Positions 52,454 through 61,600 of a DNA stretch of 64,000 bases are shown here, piece after piece. The translations under genes and the position numbers were made by a program. The notes below the pieces were generated by a model that was not told the DNA's origin, made no database searches, and saw only the letters and a list, made by a program, of their open reading frames with translations. Numbering within the stretch: the first letter of the stretch is position 1; each line of letters starts with the position of its first letter. The DNA is taken from positions 62,001 through 126,000 of the forward strand of contig JAAYNL010000019.1 of the NCBI GenBank assembly GCA_012520845.1, read 5' to 3'. Origin of the DNA: Thermoplasmatales archaeon (GTDB lineage Archaea > Thermoplasmatota > Thermoplasmata > Methanomassiliicoccales > Methanomethylophilaceae).

Positions 52454-54472
52454 TCATCCCTCTCCTCTCGCGTTGATATTGGCGCGTCCCCAGCCGCCCG
52501 GCTCCACGAGGCCGCGGACCGTTTCGGCCGTCAGGTCCTCGAGGCGCATGTACTCGGCCCCGAGGCGGTCCGCCAACCCCTTGGCGAAGCCCAGGGACAG
52601 GAATCCCGTCTCGGAATCAAGGACCAGGGACTTTATTTTCATTTCCCCGATTTCCTCCGCCGCGGCCCAGGCCTCCTCCATCGGGTCGCCGCCGGTGGCG
52701 CTGACGTTCGCCCTGCCGTCGGACATGACGATCAGAAGGGGTTTCACGCTTCTGTCCTTGGAGGTTTCCCTCCTTATCAGCTCGCCGGCGGCCTTCAGGC
52801 CGGCGGCGATCGGGGTGCGGCCGCCCGTCGGTATCTCCGCCATGAGTTTGGCCGCCAGGTCGGTGCTGCCCGTGGGTGGGACGACGGTCTCCGCGACGGA
52901 GCCGCGGAACGCTATGAGCGCCACCCGGTCCCTTTTCTGATACGCGTCCTTGAGCAGCGACAGGATCGCGCCCTTGACCGCGGACATCCTGCGCTCGGCG
53001 CCCATGCTGCCGCTGGCGTCCACCAGGAACACGAGGAGGTTGCCCACCTTCCTCTGCCTCACCTTCTCCTTCACGTCGTGTATCGTTATGTCTATGGCCC
53101 TGTCGGGGTCGTCCGACCTCCCCTTGGCGGCGGCTGCCCTGACGGTCGCGTCGATCGCGATGCTCGCCGGTTTTCCGCTGGGGTCCCTGTGGCCGATGTA
53201 CCTGCCGTCCGAGGACTCGGTGACGCTCCGCCTGCCGGAGGAACTGCGGAGGATGGAATCCACCCTCAGGTCCCCGGCGATGGCGTCCCGTCTCACCTTG
53301 TGGGATTCGCCGACCTCGAAAAGTTCCTCGGCGCCATCGGAATCCGGCGCCTCCATCCCCTCGGACGGCGAGAAGCTCTCCCCCTCGACGCTTTCGCCCC
53401 GGTCGCCGTGGCCGCCGGCGCTTTCGTCCGGGCCCTCTTCGCTCTCGGCGTCCGGGTCCGGGTCCTCGACCGGCTCTTCCTCCTTGGGCTCCTCCTTCCT
53501 GGATTCCCCCGGGGGGCCGGCCCTGTGGGGCAGCGCCAGCTCGGCGGCGGCGATCACGTCCTCCTCCGTCACGCGGTCCCTGCCGTCCAGGGCGGCGATT
53601 GCCTTGGCCGTCCTGACCACGGTTATGTCGGCCCTGTGGCCGACGACGTTCGAATCGATGCATATCTCGACGGCGAGCATCATCTCGTCCCTGCCCATTC
53701 CCACGGACGGGAGCTGTTCCCGGGCCAATACTATCCTGGCGGAGACCGCCTCCTCCTGGCGCTTCCAACCGGCGGCGAACCCGCCGGGGTCCTCCTCGAA
53801 GGCCAGTCTCCTTTCCACGATTTCCAGCCTCTCGGGGGTGTCGTGTATGCCCGTGGCGACGGCGCAGAGCCCGAACCTGTCCAGCAGTTGCGGCCTCAGG
53901 TCCCCTTCCTCGGGGTTCATCGTGCCGACCAGCACGAACCTTGACGGGTGGGAATGGGAGATGCCCTCCCGCTCGACGGTGTTCACCCCCATGGCGGCCA
54001 CGTCCAGCAAGGAATCGACGATGTGGTCGTTCAGCAGGTTGACCTCGTCGACGTAGAGGATGTTGCCGTTGGCGTCGGCGAGTATGCCGGGCTCGAAAAC
54101 CTTCTCGCCGCGCTTCACGGCGGCGGTTATGTCGATCGAACCGACGACCCTGTCCTCCGTTGCGGACACGGGCAGCTCGACGACCCTGGTCGGCACCACC
54201 GTGACATCCGGGTCTTTCCTGGATAGACAATCGGGGCACATGTTCGCCCTGTCGAGCGGGGCGCATCCGTACGGGCAGCCGGCGACGGTCTCCCTGGGCG
54301 GCAGGAGAGCCGCCAGGGCGCGGACGGACGTGGATTTGGCCGTTCCCCTTTCCCCTATAATCAGGACGCCGCCTATGGAGGGGTCGACGGCGTTGAGGAC
54401 GAGGGCCTTCCTGAGCCTGTCCTGGCCGACTATGGCGGAAAACGGGTAAACCGGCGGCAATCCGTCGCTCAT
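52454..54472 (-). CDS. Chelatase subunit D (BchD/ChlD-like), AAA plus VWA domains
   Basis: A 672-residue protein. Residues 1-330 are an AAA domain close to BchI, with an intact Walker A (GERGTAKST) and [15 protein letters not shown], so it may still bind ATP. An insert again has four cysteines (CPYGC and CPDC). Residues about 330-430 are an acidic linker rich in Glu, Asp and Pro. The last 210 residues are a VWA domain with the metal-ion site LVDASGSMG and the SDGRAN strand. First gene of the bchD-bchI pair, convergent with the cobN operon. Confidence 0.93.
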   Translation of the reverse strand: MSDGLPPVYPFSAIVGQDRLRKALVLNAVDPSIGGVLIIGERGTAKSTSVRALAALLPPRETVAGCPYGCAPLDRANMCPDCLSRKDPDVTVVPTRVVELPVSATEDRVVGSIDITAAVKRGEKVFEPGILADANGNILYVDEVNLLNDHIVDSLLDVAAMGVNTVEREGISHSHPSRFVLVGTMNPEEGDLRPQLLDRFGLCAVATGIHDTPERLEIVERRLAFEEDPGGFAAGWKRQEEAVSARIVLAREQLPSVGMGRDEMMLAVEICIDSNVVGHRADITVVRTAKAIAALDGRDRVTEEDVIAAAELALPHRAGPPGESRKEEPKEEEPVEDPDPDAESEEGPDESAGGHGDRGESVEGESFSPSEGMEAPDSDGAEELFEVGESHKVRRDAIAGDLRVDSILRSSSGRRSVTESSDGRYIGHRDPSGKPASIAIDATVRAAAAKGRSDDPDRAIDITIHDVKEKVRQRKVGNLLVFLVDASGSMGAERRMSAVKGAILSLLKDAYQKRDRVALIAFRGSVAETVVPPTGSTDLAAKLMAEIPTGGRTPIAAGLKAAGELIRRETSKDRSVKPLLIVMSDGRANVSATGGDPMEEAWAAAEEIGEMKIKSLVLDSETGFLSLGFAKGLADRLGAEYMRLEDLTAETVRGLVEPGGWGRANINARGEG

Positions 54473-54520
54473 CGCGCCCCCATAGGCGCAACTCCGATAA
54501 ATGCTAGACGCTGGAAAACG

Positions 54521-54685
54521 TCAGAGAGGGAAGAAATGCTGAAGGAGGATGACCAGCACGGAAACCCCTATGGCCAGGCCCACGACCGCCTTGGGGCCGA
54601 TCTTGGGCGCCAGGTCGTTCTCGGTGTCGAAATACCTCACAAGACCCGCCTGGGATTGGAAACCGCCCTCGTTCTTCTTTGCCAT
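54521..54685 (-). CDS. secG: Preprotein translocase Sec61-beta subunit
   Basis: A 54-residue archaeal Sec61-beta. It has the family pattern FQSQAGLVRYFDTEND followed by APKIGPKAVVGLAIGVSVLV, one transmembrane helix near the C-terminus. Part of the membrane Sec channel. ATG at 54685; the longer upstream frame runs through the promoter. A TATA box at 54708-54716 predicts a leaderless mRNA. Confidence 0.93.
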   Translation of the reverse strand: MAKKNEGGFQSQAGLVRYFDTENDLAPKIGPKAVVGLAIGVSVLVILLQHFFPL

Positions 54686-54707
54686 CGGACAATGGAGGTT
54701 GGATTGC

Positions 54708-54716
54708 GTATAAAAA
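54708..54716 (-). promoter_or_regulatory. TATA box of secG
   Basis: Minus-strand TTTTTATAC, centred 27 bases before the secG ATG. Confidence 0.55.
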
Positions 54717-54791
54717 GGTGTTGCAATCGCAATTGTGTTGTGATGGCGACAGAAAATATATTTAGGATGAACATCAAGGAAGTGGAAAAAC

Positions 54792-55922
54792 ATGACAATA
54801 AAAAAGAAAAGCGGGAACAAAGGCGAATGGTCCGAATTCTACGTATTCCTCAGATTACTTTCGGACGGCGAAGTGTTCGGTGCAGATGACATGCTAAATG
54901 TCAATAGGGATGTCCATTACCATATAAAAGGCATAGAAACCGCATCAAAGGGAAATCCTGTCGAATACATCATTAACAAAGAAAAAAAGATGGTGTATGC
55001 CAAAGGCGTCCTTCATTTGGATCCTTTACCACAAAAGGAATACGCTAAGGAAGCCGAGCGCCTTCTGAATGAGATCCGAATTAGCACAGGAACCTGCTCA
55101 TTCGATTTTGCAGAAAAATTCATGGAAAAAATTGGACGTGTCAAGTTAAAAGCGAGCAGTGCTAAAAAAGAAGACGTGAGACTCATCCTGGAAGACCCCA
55201 GGGCGGGAGGAACTGTAAAGATGGGTTTCAGCATAAAATCCCATATCGGTTCGCCCCCCACTTTGTTAAACCCCAGCAAAAGAACGAATTTCATCTTTGA
55301 ATTGCATGGCGCTAACGACGAGACGATGAAAAATGCTAATTCGTTCATCAGAGCCGCCCCAGCTGCTTATAGAGCCGAAACCCACCAGGGCAATAGTTCC
55401 GACATAAGAAAAATGATGGATATTTTGAAAGAAAGAGGTGTGGAGTTCTCGTATGCTGGCATGTCAAACCCCATATTCAGAAACAATTTGATGATTATCG
55501 ATTCGGATTTGCCTGAAATTGTATCAAAAATGCTGCTAATTTTCTACTCGGGAAAAGGAACCGACGTTACAAAAATATGTAAGATAATAACCGAAGAAAA
55601 TCCATTTGGTTTCGATTTTTCAAAAAAACAACCGTATTATAACCTAAAAATTAAAAAATTATTGTCATCAGTTGCCACAGGAATGGTCCCAGGAACGCCC
55701 TGGATGGGCGAGGAAGAAGCCAACGGGGGATATCTTGCCGTAAAAGAGGATGGAGCAATTGTATGTTATAACCTGTATGACCGCAAGGATTTTGAGGAAT
55801 ACCTCTTTAAAAACACAAAACTCGATTCCCCGTCCACAACTCGCTACGATTACGGGTATGTATACAAAGAGGATGGTCGTTACATGCTAAAGCTTTGCTT
55901 ACAGATTCGCTTCAAAAACTAA
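54792..55922 (+). CDS. HpaII-family type II restriction endonuclease
   Basis: A 376-residue protein resembling HpaII, which cuts CCGG. Family marks: N-terminal KGEWSEFYVFLRLLSDGEV, and the catalytic-core region GFSIKSHIGSPPTLLNPS followed by TNFIFEL. It is visibly AT-rich and uses many AAA/AAT codons, unlike the GC-rich neighbours, a sign of transfer. AGGAAGTGG precedes the ATG, with a TATA (AAAATATATTTA) about 35 bases up. Its last 24 bases overlap the convergent methyltransferase. Confidence 0.85.
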   Translation: MTIKKKSGNKGEWSEFYVFLRLLSDGEVFGADDMLNVNRDVHYHIKGIETASKGNPVEYIINKEKKMVYAKGVLHLDPLPQKEYAKEAERLLNEIRISTGTCSFDFAEKFMEKIGRVKLKASSAKKEDVRLILEDPRAGGTVKMGFSIKSHIGSPPTLLNPSKRTNFIFELHGANDETMKNANSFIRAAPAAYRAETHQGNSSDIRKMMDILKERGVEFSYAGMSNPIFRNNLMIIDSDLPEIVSKMLLIFYSGKGTDVTKICKIITEENPFGFDFSKKQPYYNLKIKKLLSSVATGMVPGTPWMGEEEANGGYLAVKEDGAIVCYNLYDRKDFEEYLFKNTKLDSPSTTRYDYGYVYKEDGRYMLKLCLQIRFKN

Positions 55923-56975
55923 TCTCTCGGCAATTTTCGAAGTCGTCTCACCCATGCCTGCGGATTTAACATTCAAATTAAGCGTCTTGAATATTTCCAA
56001 CGCTATCGCCTCAATAACAGGCACGGAAACGCTGTTTCCAAGCTGTTTGTACAGATGCGTGTCGGCCAACGGCAGTTTGAACGATTCGGGAAATCCTTGC
56101 AACCTTGCCCATTCACGGGGGGTCATACGCCTTACCCCTTCCCGGTTCACCCTGCCCGTGATGTTCGTGACTGGCGTGAAATCCGTAATCCTGTGGTCGT
56201 AAATCAGATTTCTCTCCCGCCCCATACCGCCACAAACTATCGCCGAGGCTATCTCATCGTCATTGCGAATAACGTACCCGAATCCATTGCCCTTGGATTC
56301 GTGCCTCCTCCTATGTTCCCGCAAAGTCTCAAGATACCTCTCGCTCAGGAAATATTTCGTGGATGGGACTGTTATTTCTTTTATGTCGGAAATCCTTTTC
56401 GTGGAATCAGTCGGCTCAGGGAATCTGAACCCTGTCGGGTCGATGTCCTTCCTGAATGCAACAATGTAAATTCTTTCCCTGTTCTGCGGCACACCGAAAT
56501 CCTTACTGTTGAGAATTTCATCTACGACGGAGTAGCCAATCTTGTCCAGGGTTTTCTTGATTACCCCCATCGTGTTCCCATTATCGTGTATGGCAAGGCC
56601 CTTCACGTTCTCACAGAAAATTACCTTGGGTTGGTGGTAGTCACATATCCTTGCGACATCGAAAAACAAGGTCCCTCTGCACATCCCTTTGTAATCGTCG
56701 TCGAACCCCATCTTGCGCCCCGCGATGGAAAAGGCCTGGCAAGGAAATCCGGCGAGGCAGATATCGAAGGGGGGAATGTCCTTCTCATCGATTTTCGTTA
56801 TGTCGCCCATCACCGGCGGGTTGCTTCCGAAATTCGCCACGTAGGTTTCTTGCGCGTACCTATCCCACTCGCTGACGAATTCGGTGGATATCCTTTCCCC
56901 AAACGCCTTCTCAAAGCCGAGCCTGATGCCCCCTATCCCCGCAAAGAGATCGATGGATCTGTACCTTTTAACCAC
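55899..56975 (-). CDS. DNA (cytosine-5)-methyltransferase
   Basis: A 358-residue C5-cytosine methyltransferase protecting against the endonuclease opposite. Motif I SIDLFAGIGGIRLGFE, motif IV with catalytic Cys in AGFPCQAFSIAGR, motif VI FCENVKGL, motif VIII PQNRERIYIVAF, motifs IX-X REWARLQGFP and KQLGNSVSVPV. GTG start at 56975. Target is probably CCGG, inferred from the partner. Confidence 0.95.
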   Translation of the reverse strand: MVKRYRSIDLFAGIGGIRLGFEKAFGERISTEFVSEWDRYAQETYVANFGSNPPVMGDITKIDEKDIPPFDICLAGFPCQAFSIAGRKMGFDDDYKGMCRGTLFFDVARICDYHQPKVIFCENVKGLAIHDNGNTMGVIKKTLDKIGYSVVDEILNSKDFGVPQNRERIYIVAFRKDIDPTGFRFPEPTDSTKRISDIKEITVPSTKYFLSERYLETLREHRRRHESKGNGFGYVIRNDDEIASAIVCGGMGRERNLIYDHRITDFTPVTNITGRVNREGVRRMTPREWARLQGFPESFKLPLADTHLYKQLGNSVSVPVIEAIALEIFKTLNLNVKSAGMGETTSKIAERLVFEANL

Positions 56976-57284
56976 TTTCTACAACCAATTTCAGTATGTG
57001 CCTGGAATATATTAACATACCGGTATTGTAAAAAAATATGTGTGCTGGCACTGGTGTTTAAACGAGCCCGCACAGCCTTCTTGCGAATATTCGTTTCCGA
57101 TACCGCCTTGGCGGTTCTGCTATTTCGATTTGCAAAAATTAAAATTTTAGAAGTTTTATAGCGTAAGAAATCTTTCAAAGCAATAAAAAATATTAAATTT
57201 ACAAATTTTATAGCGTAATGAATTGTCTAAAGAATAAAAACTTTTAATAAAACAAAGTTTTATCGATACAATTGGGGTGAAAAC
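56976..57284. other. AT-rich spacer with direct repeats
   Basis: No gene seen. The first part reads with moderate GC, then turns very AT-rich from about 57125. TTTTATAGCGTAA occurs at 57153-57165 and again at 57206-57218 (53 bases apart), each followed by a similar AAAG/AATAAAAA stretch. A third TTTTATCG lies at 57258-57265. Each contains a TATA-like core, so this is probably the promoter and operator region of the following ATPase gene. Confidence 0.5.
57153..57218 (+). repeat. Pair of 13-base direct repeats in AT-rich spacer
   Basis: TTTTATAGCGTAA at 57153 and 57206, exact copies. The flanking bases are also alike (imperfect repeat of about 35 bases in total). Confidence 0.65.
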
Positions 57285-58505
57285 ATTCGGGAACTGAAAC
57301 GGGAGAGATACCTTTCGCAAATCCGACCGTTCTACGACGACGGCATGATCAAGGTCCTCACGGGTATGAGGCGCGTGGGAAAATCCACGATAATGAGGCA
57401 GATCCGCGACGAATTGCTTGCCGGGGGGGCGAGTCCCGAAAACGTCCTGTACCTGGACCTGGACAGCCGTGTCGACAGGGACGTGACCACGCCCGACGCT
57501 CTGGACGAAAGGATATCCCTTTCGATAGGGGATGTCCGCGGCCAAAGGTACCTGTTCGTAGACGAGATCCAAAACGTGGAGGGGTTTGAAACCGTGATAA
57601 ACGCGTACCGCAACGAGGGCGTGTCCGTGTTCATCACGGGCAGCAACTCATACCTCCTCTCCGGCGAACTCGTGACCAAATTGACTGGCAGGTACGTAAA
57701 ATTCAGGATATTCCCATTCTCGTTCTCCGAGGCCCGGGAATTCAGAAGGCTGAACGGGCTGCGAATCGACGACCGCAGGGATTTCGACGATTACCTCGTG
57801 TACGGCGGGCTGCCGAAAAGTTTCGAATACCCCGAAGATTCCGTCCGGGAAAAATACATCAGATCTGTATTGGAGGAGACGAAGGAGAAGGACATACTCA
57901 TGATGAACGACGTGCGCGACAGGCACCTTCTCGACGGCATAATGCGGTACTTGGCTTCCGCGCCGGGCGCGGGGATCAGTTCCACGTCCATCAAAAAATA
58001 CCTGGTGGCCGAGGGCGTAAGGACGACGCCCGCTACGGTGCAGAGATACCTCGACATGATTTTCGCGAGTTACGTGGCTTCCAAATGCGAGAGGTTCGAC
58101 GTCGTCGGGAAAAAGGCCCTGAAGACTTTGTACAAATCATACCTTGCAGACCCGTCGTTGCACACGCTGGTCTCCGGGAGGAGGGACAGATTGGATTACG
58201 GGATGCTCGTGGAGAACGTCGTGTATAATGAGCTGGTTTCACGCGGATACGAGGTCATGGTCGGGAAAAAAGGACCTTATGAGATAGATTTCGTCGTGTT
58301 CCGGGGATACAAGAAGGCCTACGTCCAGGTGGCGTACCGCATACACGAGGACAACGTCGAGAGGGAAGAGGGCCGATTGCTCTCGCTCAAGGACAACCAT
58401 CCGAAATACATCATCTCGATGGAACCCATCAACATCGGCAGCGGCGGGATAATCAGGTTGCATCTTGTCCACGACTTCCTGCTGGGCGACGGTTTCACCC
58501 TGTGA
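57285..58505 (+). CDS. DUF4143-type AAA ATPase, non-ATG start
   Basis: A 406-residue ATPase of the family with N-terminal AAA and C-terminal DUF4143 nuclease-like domain. Walker A GMRRVGKSTIM, Walker B YLFVDEIQNVEGFE, ITGSNSYLLSGEL sensor, LVYGGLPKSFEY linker, and EIDFVVFRGYKKAYVQVAY, a PD-(D/E)XK-like core. The first ATG (57345) would cut off the conserved IRELKRERYLSQIRPFYDDG lead, so coding begins earlier. ATT at 57285 has GGGGTG five bases upstream and a TATA at 57257; CTG at 57294 is the alternative. Often found in mobile or toxin-like islands; function unclear. Confidence 0.83.
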   Translation: MRELKRERYLSQIRPFYDDGMIKVLTGMRRVGKSTIMRQIRDELLAGGASPENVLYLDLDSRVDRDVTTPDALDERISLSIGDVRGQRYLFVDEIQNVEGFETVINAYRNEGVSVFITGSNSYLLSGELVTKLTGRYVKFRIFPFSFSEAREFRRLNGLRIDDRRDFDDYLVYGGLPKSFEYPEDSVREKYIRSVLEETKEKDILMMNDVRDRHLLDGIMRYLASAPGAGISSTSIKKYLVAEGVRTTPATVQRYLDMIFASYVASKCERFDVVGKKALKTLYKSYLADPSLHTLVSGRRDRLDYGMLVENVVYNELVSRGYEVMVGKKGPYEIDFVVFRGYKKAYVQVAYRIHEDNVEREEGRLLSLKDNHPKYIISMEPINIGSGGIIRLHLVHDFLLGDGFTL

Positions 58506-58637
58506 TCTGACCATTGGGGAATCCGGGATTGCGCCGACACCGTGGAGGGGTGGCGCGCCTACGCAAATCGGCCAGGCCTATTCGCAAACCGATTTTGCAC
58601 ATCCCCGCGGGAAAGTAAATTGAAAGGGTTTGAACCC

Positions 58638-58675
58638 CTCTTCCTCCGCGGAAGAGAGGCGACCCCTCGAAGGGG
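58638..58675 (-). terminator. Two hairpins after the surface protein gene
   Basis: CCCCT/AGGGG (58663-58675) and CTCTTCC/GGAAGAG (58638-58656) follow the surface-protein stop within 45 bases on the minus strand. The rest of 58506-58680 shows nothing else. Confidence 0.45.
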
Positions 58676-58680
58676 GCCCG

Positions 58681-61600
58681 TCAGCGCCTCCTGACGAGGA
58701 TCACGGCCGCGACGACAACCGCCACAGCGGCCACCGCGGCCACCGCGATCAGCGTCATGTCCAACCCCCCCTCTTCGGCGGGGGCGGGGCTCTCGACGAC
58801 CACCGCGTAATGGGAGAGGTGGCTGGTCTCGAAGGTCGCGTAGCCGTCGTCGTAGACGCAGGGTATGCGCTCGTAGGTGCCGTCGTCCTTGATGTACCAA
58901 ATCCATACGTTCTCGGCGCTCTCGCCATCCTTGAGCGTGTACCTGAGGGACACCGTCAGCTTCCCGGCGAACTCCTTCGTCTGCCCGACGTTGATGGAAT
59001 AAACGGGGAAGTCCCCTATCATCTCCGCCACGTCCTGGCTGATTTCGCTCTTGTCCATCTGGCGGAGCTCCACCGTCTGTTCCTCGGAGGAGGCCAGCGA
59101 GCCGACGGAGGGGGCGTCCATCTTGATCTTCCCGCCGCTCAGCTCGATGGTCACCGTCTTCTTGTCGTCCGTGGCGGCGGCCGTCTGGATCTGTTGGACG
59201 ATGGCCTGGGGCAGCACCGCCGTGTCGGAATCCGCCCCGGCGATGTTGATTGATTCAGGCTCGACGTCCACGTTTATTAGGACGAGCTCGAAGATTGCGG
59301 CGAAGGTCATGTCGGCGGAGGGCGGCGCCCCCTCCACGTAGCCCCTCCAGCCCTTGAACCGGTTCTCGCGGTCGTCGGACACCTGGTTCTCCGGGTCATC
59401 GGGCGGGACGATCGCGTCTTCCTTCGTCAGGACCTCGGTCTTGACCACATCGCCCCTGACCGTCCATTTGATCTCGAACTCGACCTGATCCCATATGACG
59501 TAGAGCCTCACGACCCTGCCTTCGGCGACGGCGGTGAGATCCGATGCTTGGTGCGTGGTTCCGAAATCGAAACTGGTGCCGCTGTCATCGGCCTTGGTGT
59601 TCAGGTGGATGGGTACGTAACGCTCCCTGGCCCACGGGAACTCCTCGCCCGGGCCGGGCAGGCTCGGCATCTCGATGGACGTGCCCTCGACCAACATGGG
59701 CCCGTAGAAACGGTCAGTACCGTCGTTCGCGTGGAGGAATCCGTAGTAATCGGATCCCGTCGGGACCCATATGATGTATATGTTTAGGACCCCGCCCTTG
59801 GCCTGGGCGGCCAAATCCGATATCCTGTACGTTTTCCCGAAATCGAACCTCTTGCCGGTGCCGTCGGCCTTGGTGTTGACGTGGCTGGGCTCGAAACCTT
59901 CCATGCCCCACGACGGGTCGGAGACCTCGGACTTGGGCGGTAGGGTGACGGATCCCCCGTCGTTGTCAAATCCCATCGGCCCCTCGTGGGCGCCGGAGCC
60001 GTTGTTCACGTGGAAGTATACGATGAAATCGTAGTCCCCCACAACCCACCTCACGTGGAATTCCACGACCCCGTCCACGATGGGCAGGTCCGATACCTGG
60101 TACGTGGTCCCGAATTCGAACCTCTTGCCGGTGCCGTCGGCCTTGGTGTTCAGGTGGTCGGGCTTGTGGCCCTCCAAAGCCCATTCCGTCTGGTAGAACA
60201 GGTACTTGGGCGGTATGGGAATAGGGTCCCCGTCGTTGAATCCCTGGGTTTTGGAATCGCCGGTGCCGTTGTTCGCGTAGAAGTGCGCATGGTATTGGTA
60301 CTCCTCCTCGCCGGGGTCTACCTGGTCTTCCCACTCCCCTTTCAGGAAGAGGGTGACTTCGTTGCGGCCGCCGACCAAATCCACCAATGCGCTCAGGGGG
60401 ATGCCTTCCCCGTGTTCGAACGAGGCGCCGTCCATCTCGCGGTTGAAGTACACGGTGTAAGGGAACTTCAGAGCGTAATGAGTCTGGTCCTCGGAAGCCT
60501 GGGGCAGGGTTGCCACGCCGTCGTCCAACCTGTAATTAATCAACCCGCATGAACGGGTCGCGCCGTCCAGGGTTTCGAAATACAACGTGTAGTCGACCGA
60601 GGATACGGGGGGCGTCCATAGCGCCCATATGACGTAGAGCCTCACGATCCCTTCCCCGTCCGCGGAGGCGGCCACCTCCGATTGCGGATACCCGGTTCCG
60701 AGATTGAATCCCGTGCCCCCGCCGTCAGCCTGGGTGTCCAGACGGCTAGGCACGTAACCGCCTTTGATCCAGCCCTTTTTCATAATGTCGGCCTTGGTCG
60801 GGAATGTGACGGGTTCCCCGTCGTCCAATCCCAAGGGTCCCGCGAAAAATTCGGTGTCGTTGTTCGCATAGATGTATCCGTGGCATCCCTGGGGTACCTC
60901 CACCTGCCTTTCTTCCAGGTAAAGGACGATGCGGTTGCCGGAATCGCCGGCCCATTCCTTCAGCGTACCCCCAAGGATGTGTTCCACGGGTCCGAAGGAT
61001 TCGCCCGTCTTCTCGGCGTTGCGGTACGCGGCGTAGGTCTGCATGCCAAACTGTTTCGCGGAAGGCAGGTAGACCCAGCTATACTCGAGAAAAGTGCAAT
61101 CCCAATACGTGTGGGTCGGATCGTCTATGGATACGAGGGCCAATTCGTATGCCTTGGGGGGCTCGCCGGTATCCCAGTCGATGTACAGCGTGATGACGTT
61201 TTCGCCGTCCGCGCATTCCATCAGCAAATGCTGCGGCACCGAACTCCCGAATCCGAAGTTTATGCCGTCCCAACCCGGACTGCTCTTCAGAGATTCTGGA
61301 ACCCAGCCCTCCTCGCCCCAGCCCTTTCCTTTGACGTAGGACACGTCGGGCATGGAGAAGCGCTCATCACCGAATCCGGTGACCGTGAACGTGCCCCATT
61401 CGACCGGATCGATTCCGGAGATGCCGGGGTCCACCATCACGGTGAACACCCTCACCGCGTCTGCGAGGAGGGTGATTTCGTCCCTTCTGTTGGGCGGCGG
61501 CAACTGGCTCACGGCGTATTCAGTCCCGGGCTGGAATTCCGTGCCCTGCTTTTCCCTGTTGGAGTATGCTACGTAGGACTGCGCCCCTATCGCTTCGGCC

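Noticed and set aside
52617-54491. 624-codon frame overlapping bchD
   Set aside because: Same-strand shifted shadow of bchD, extremely Arg/Gly-rich.
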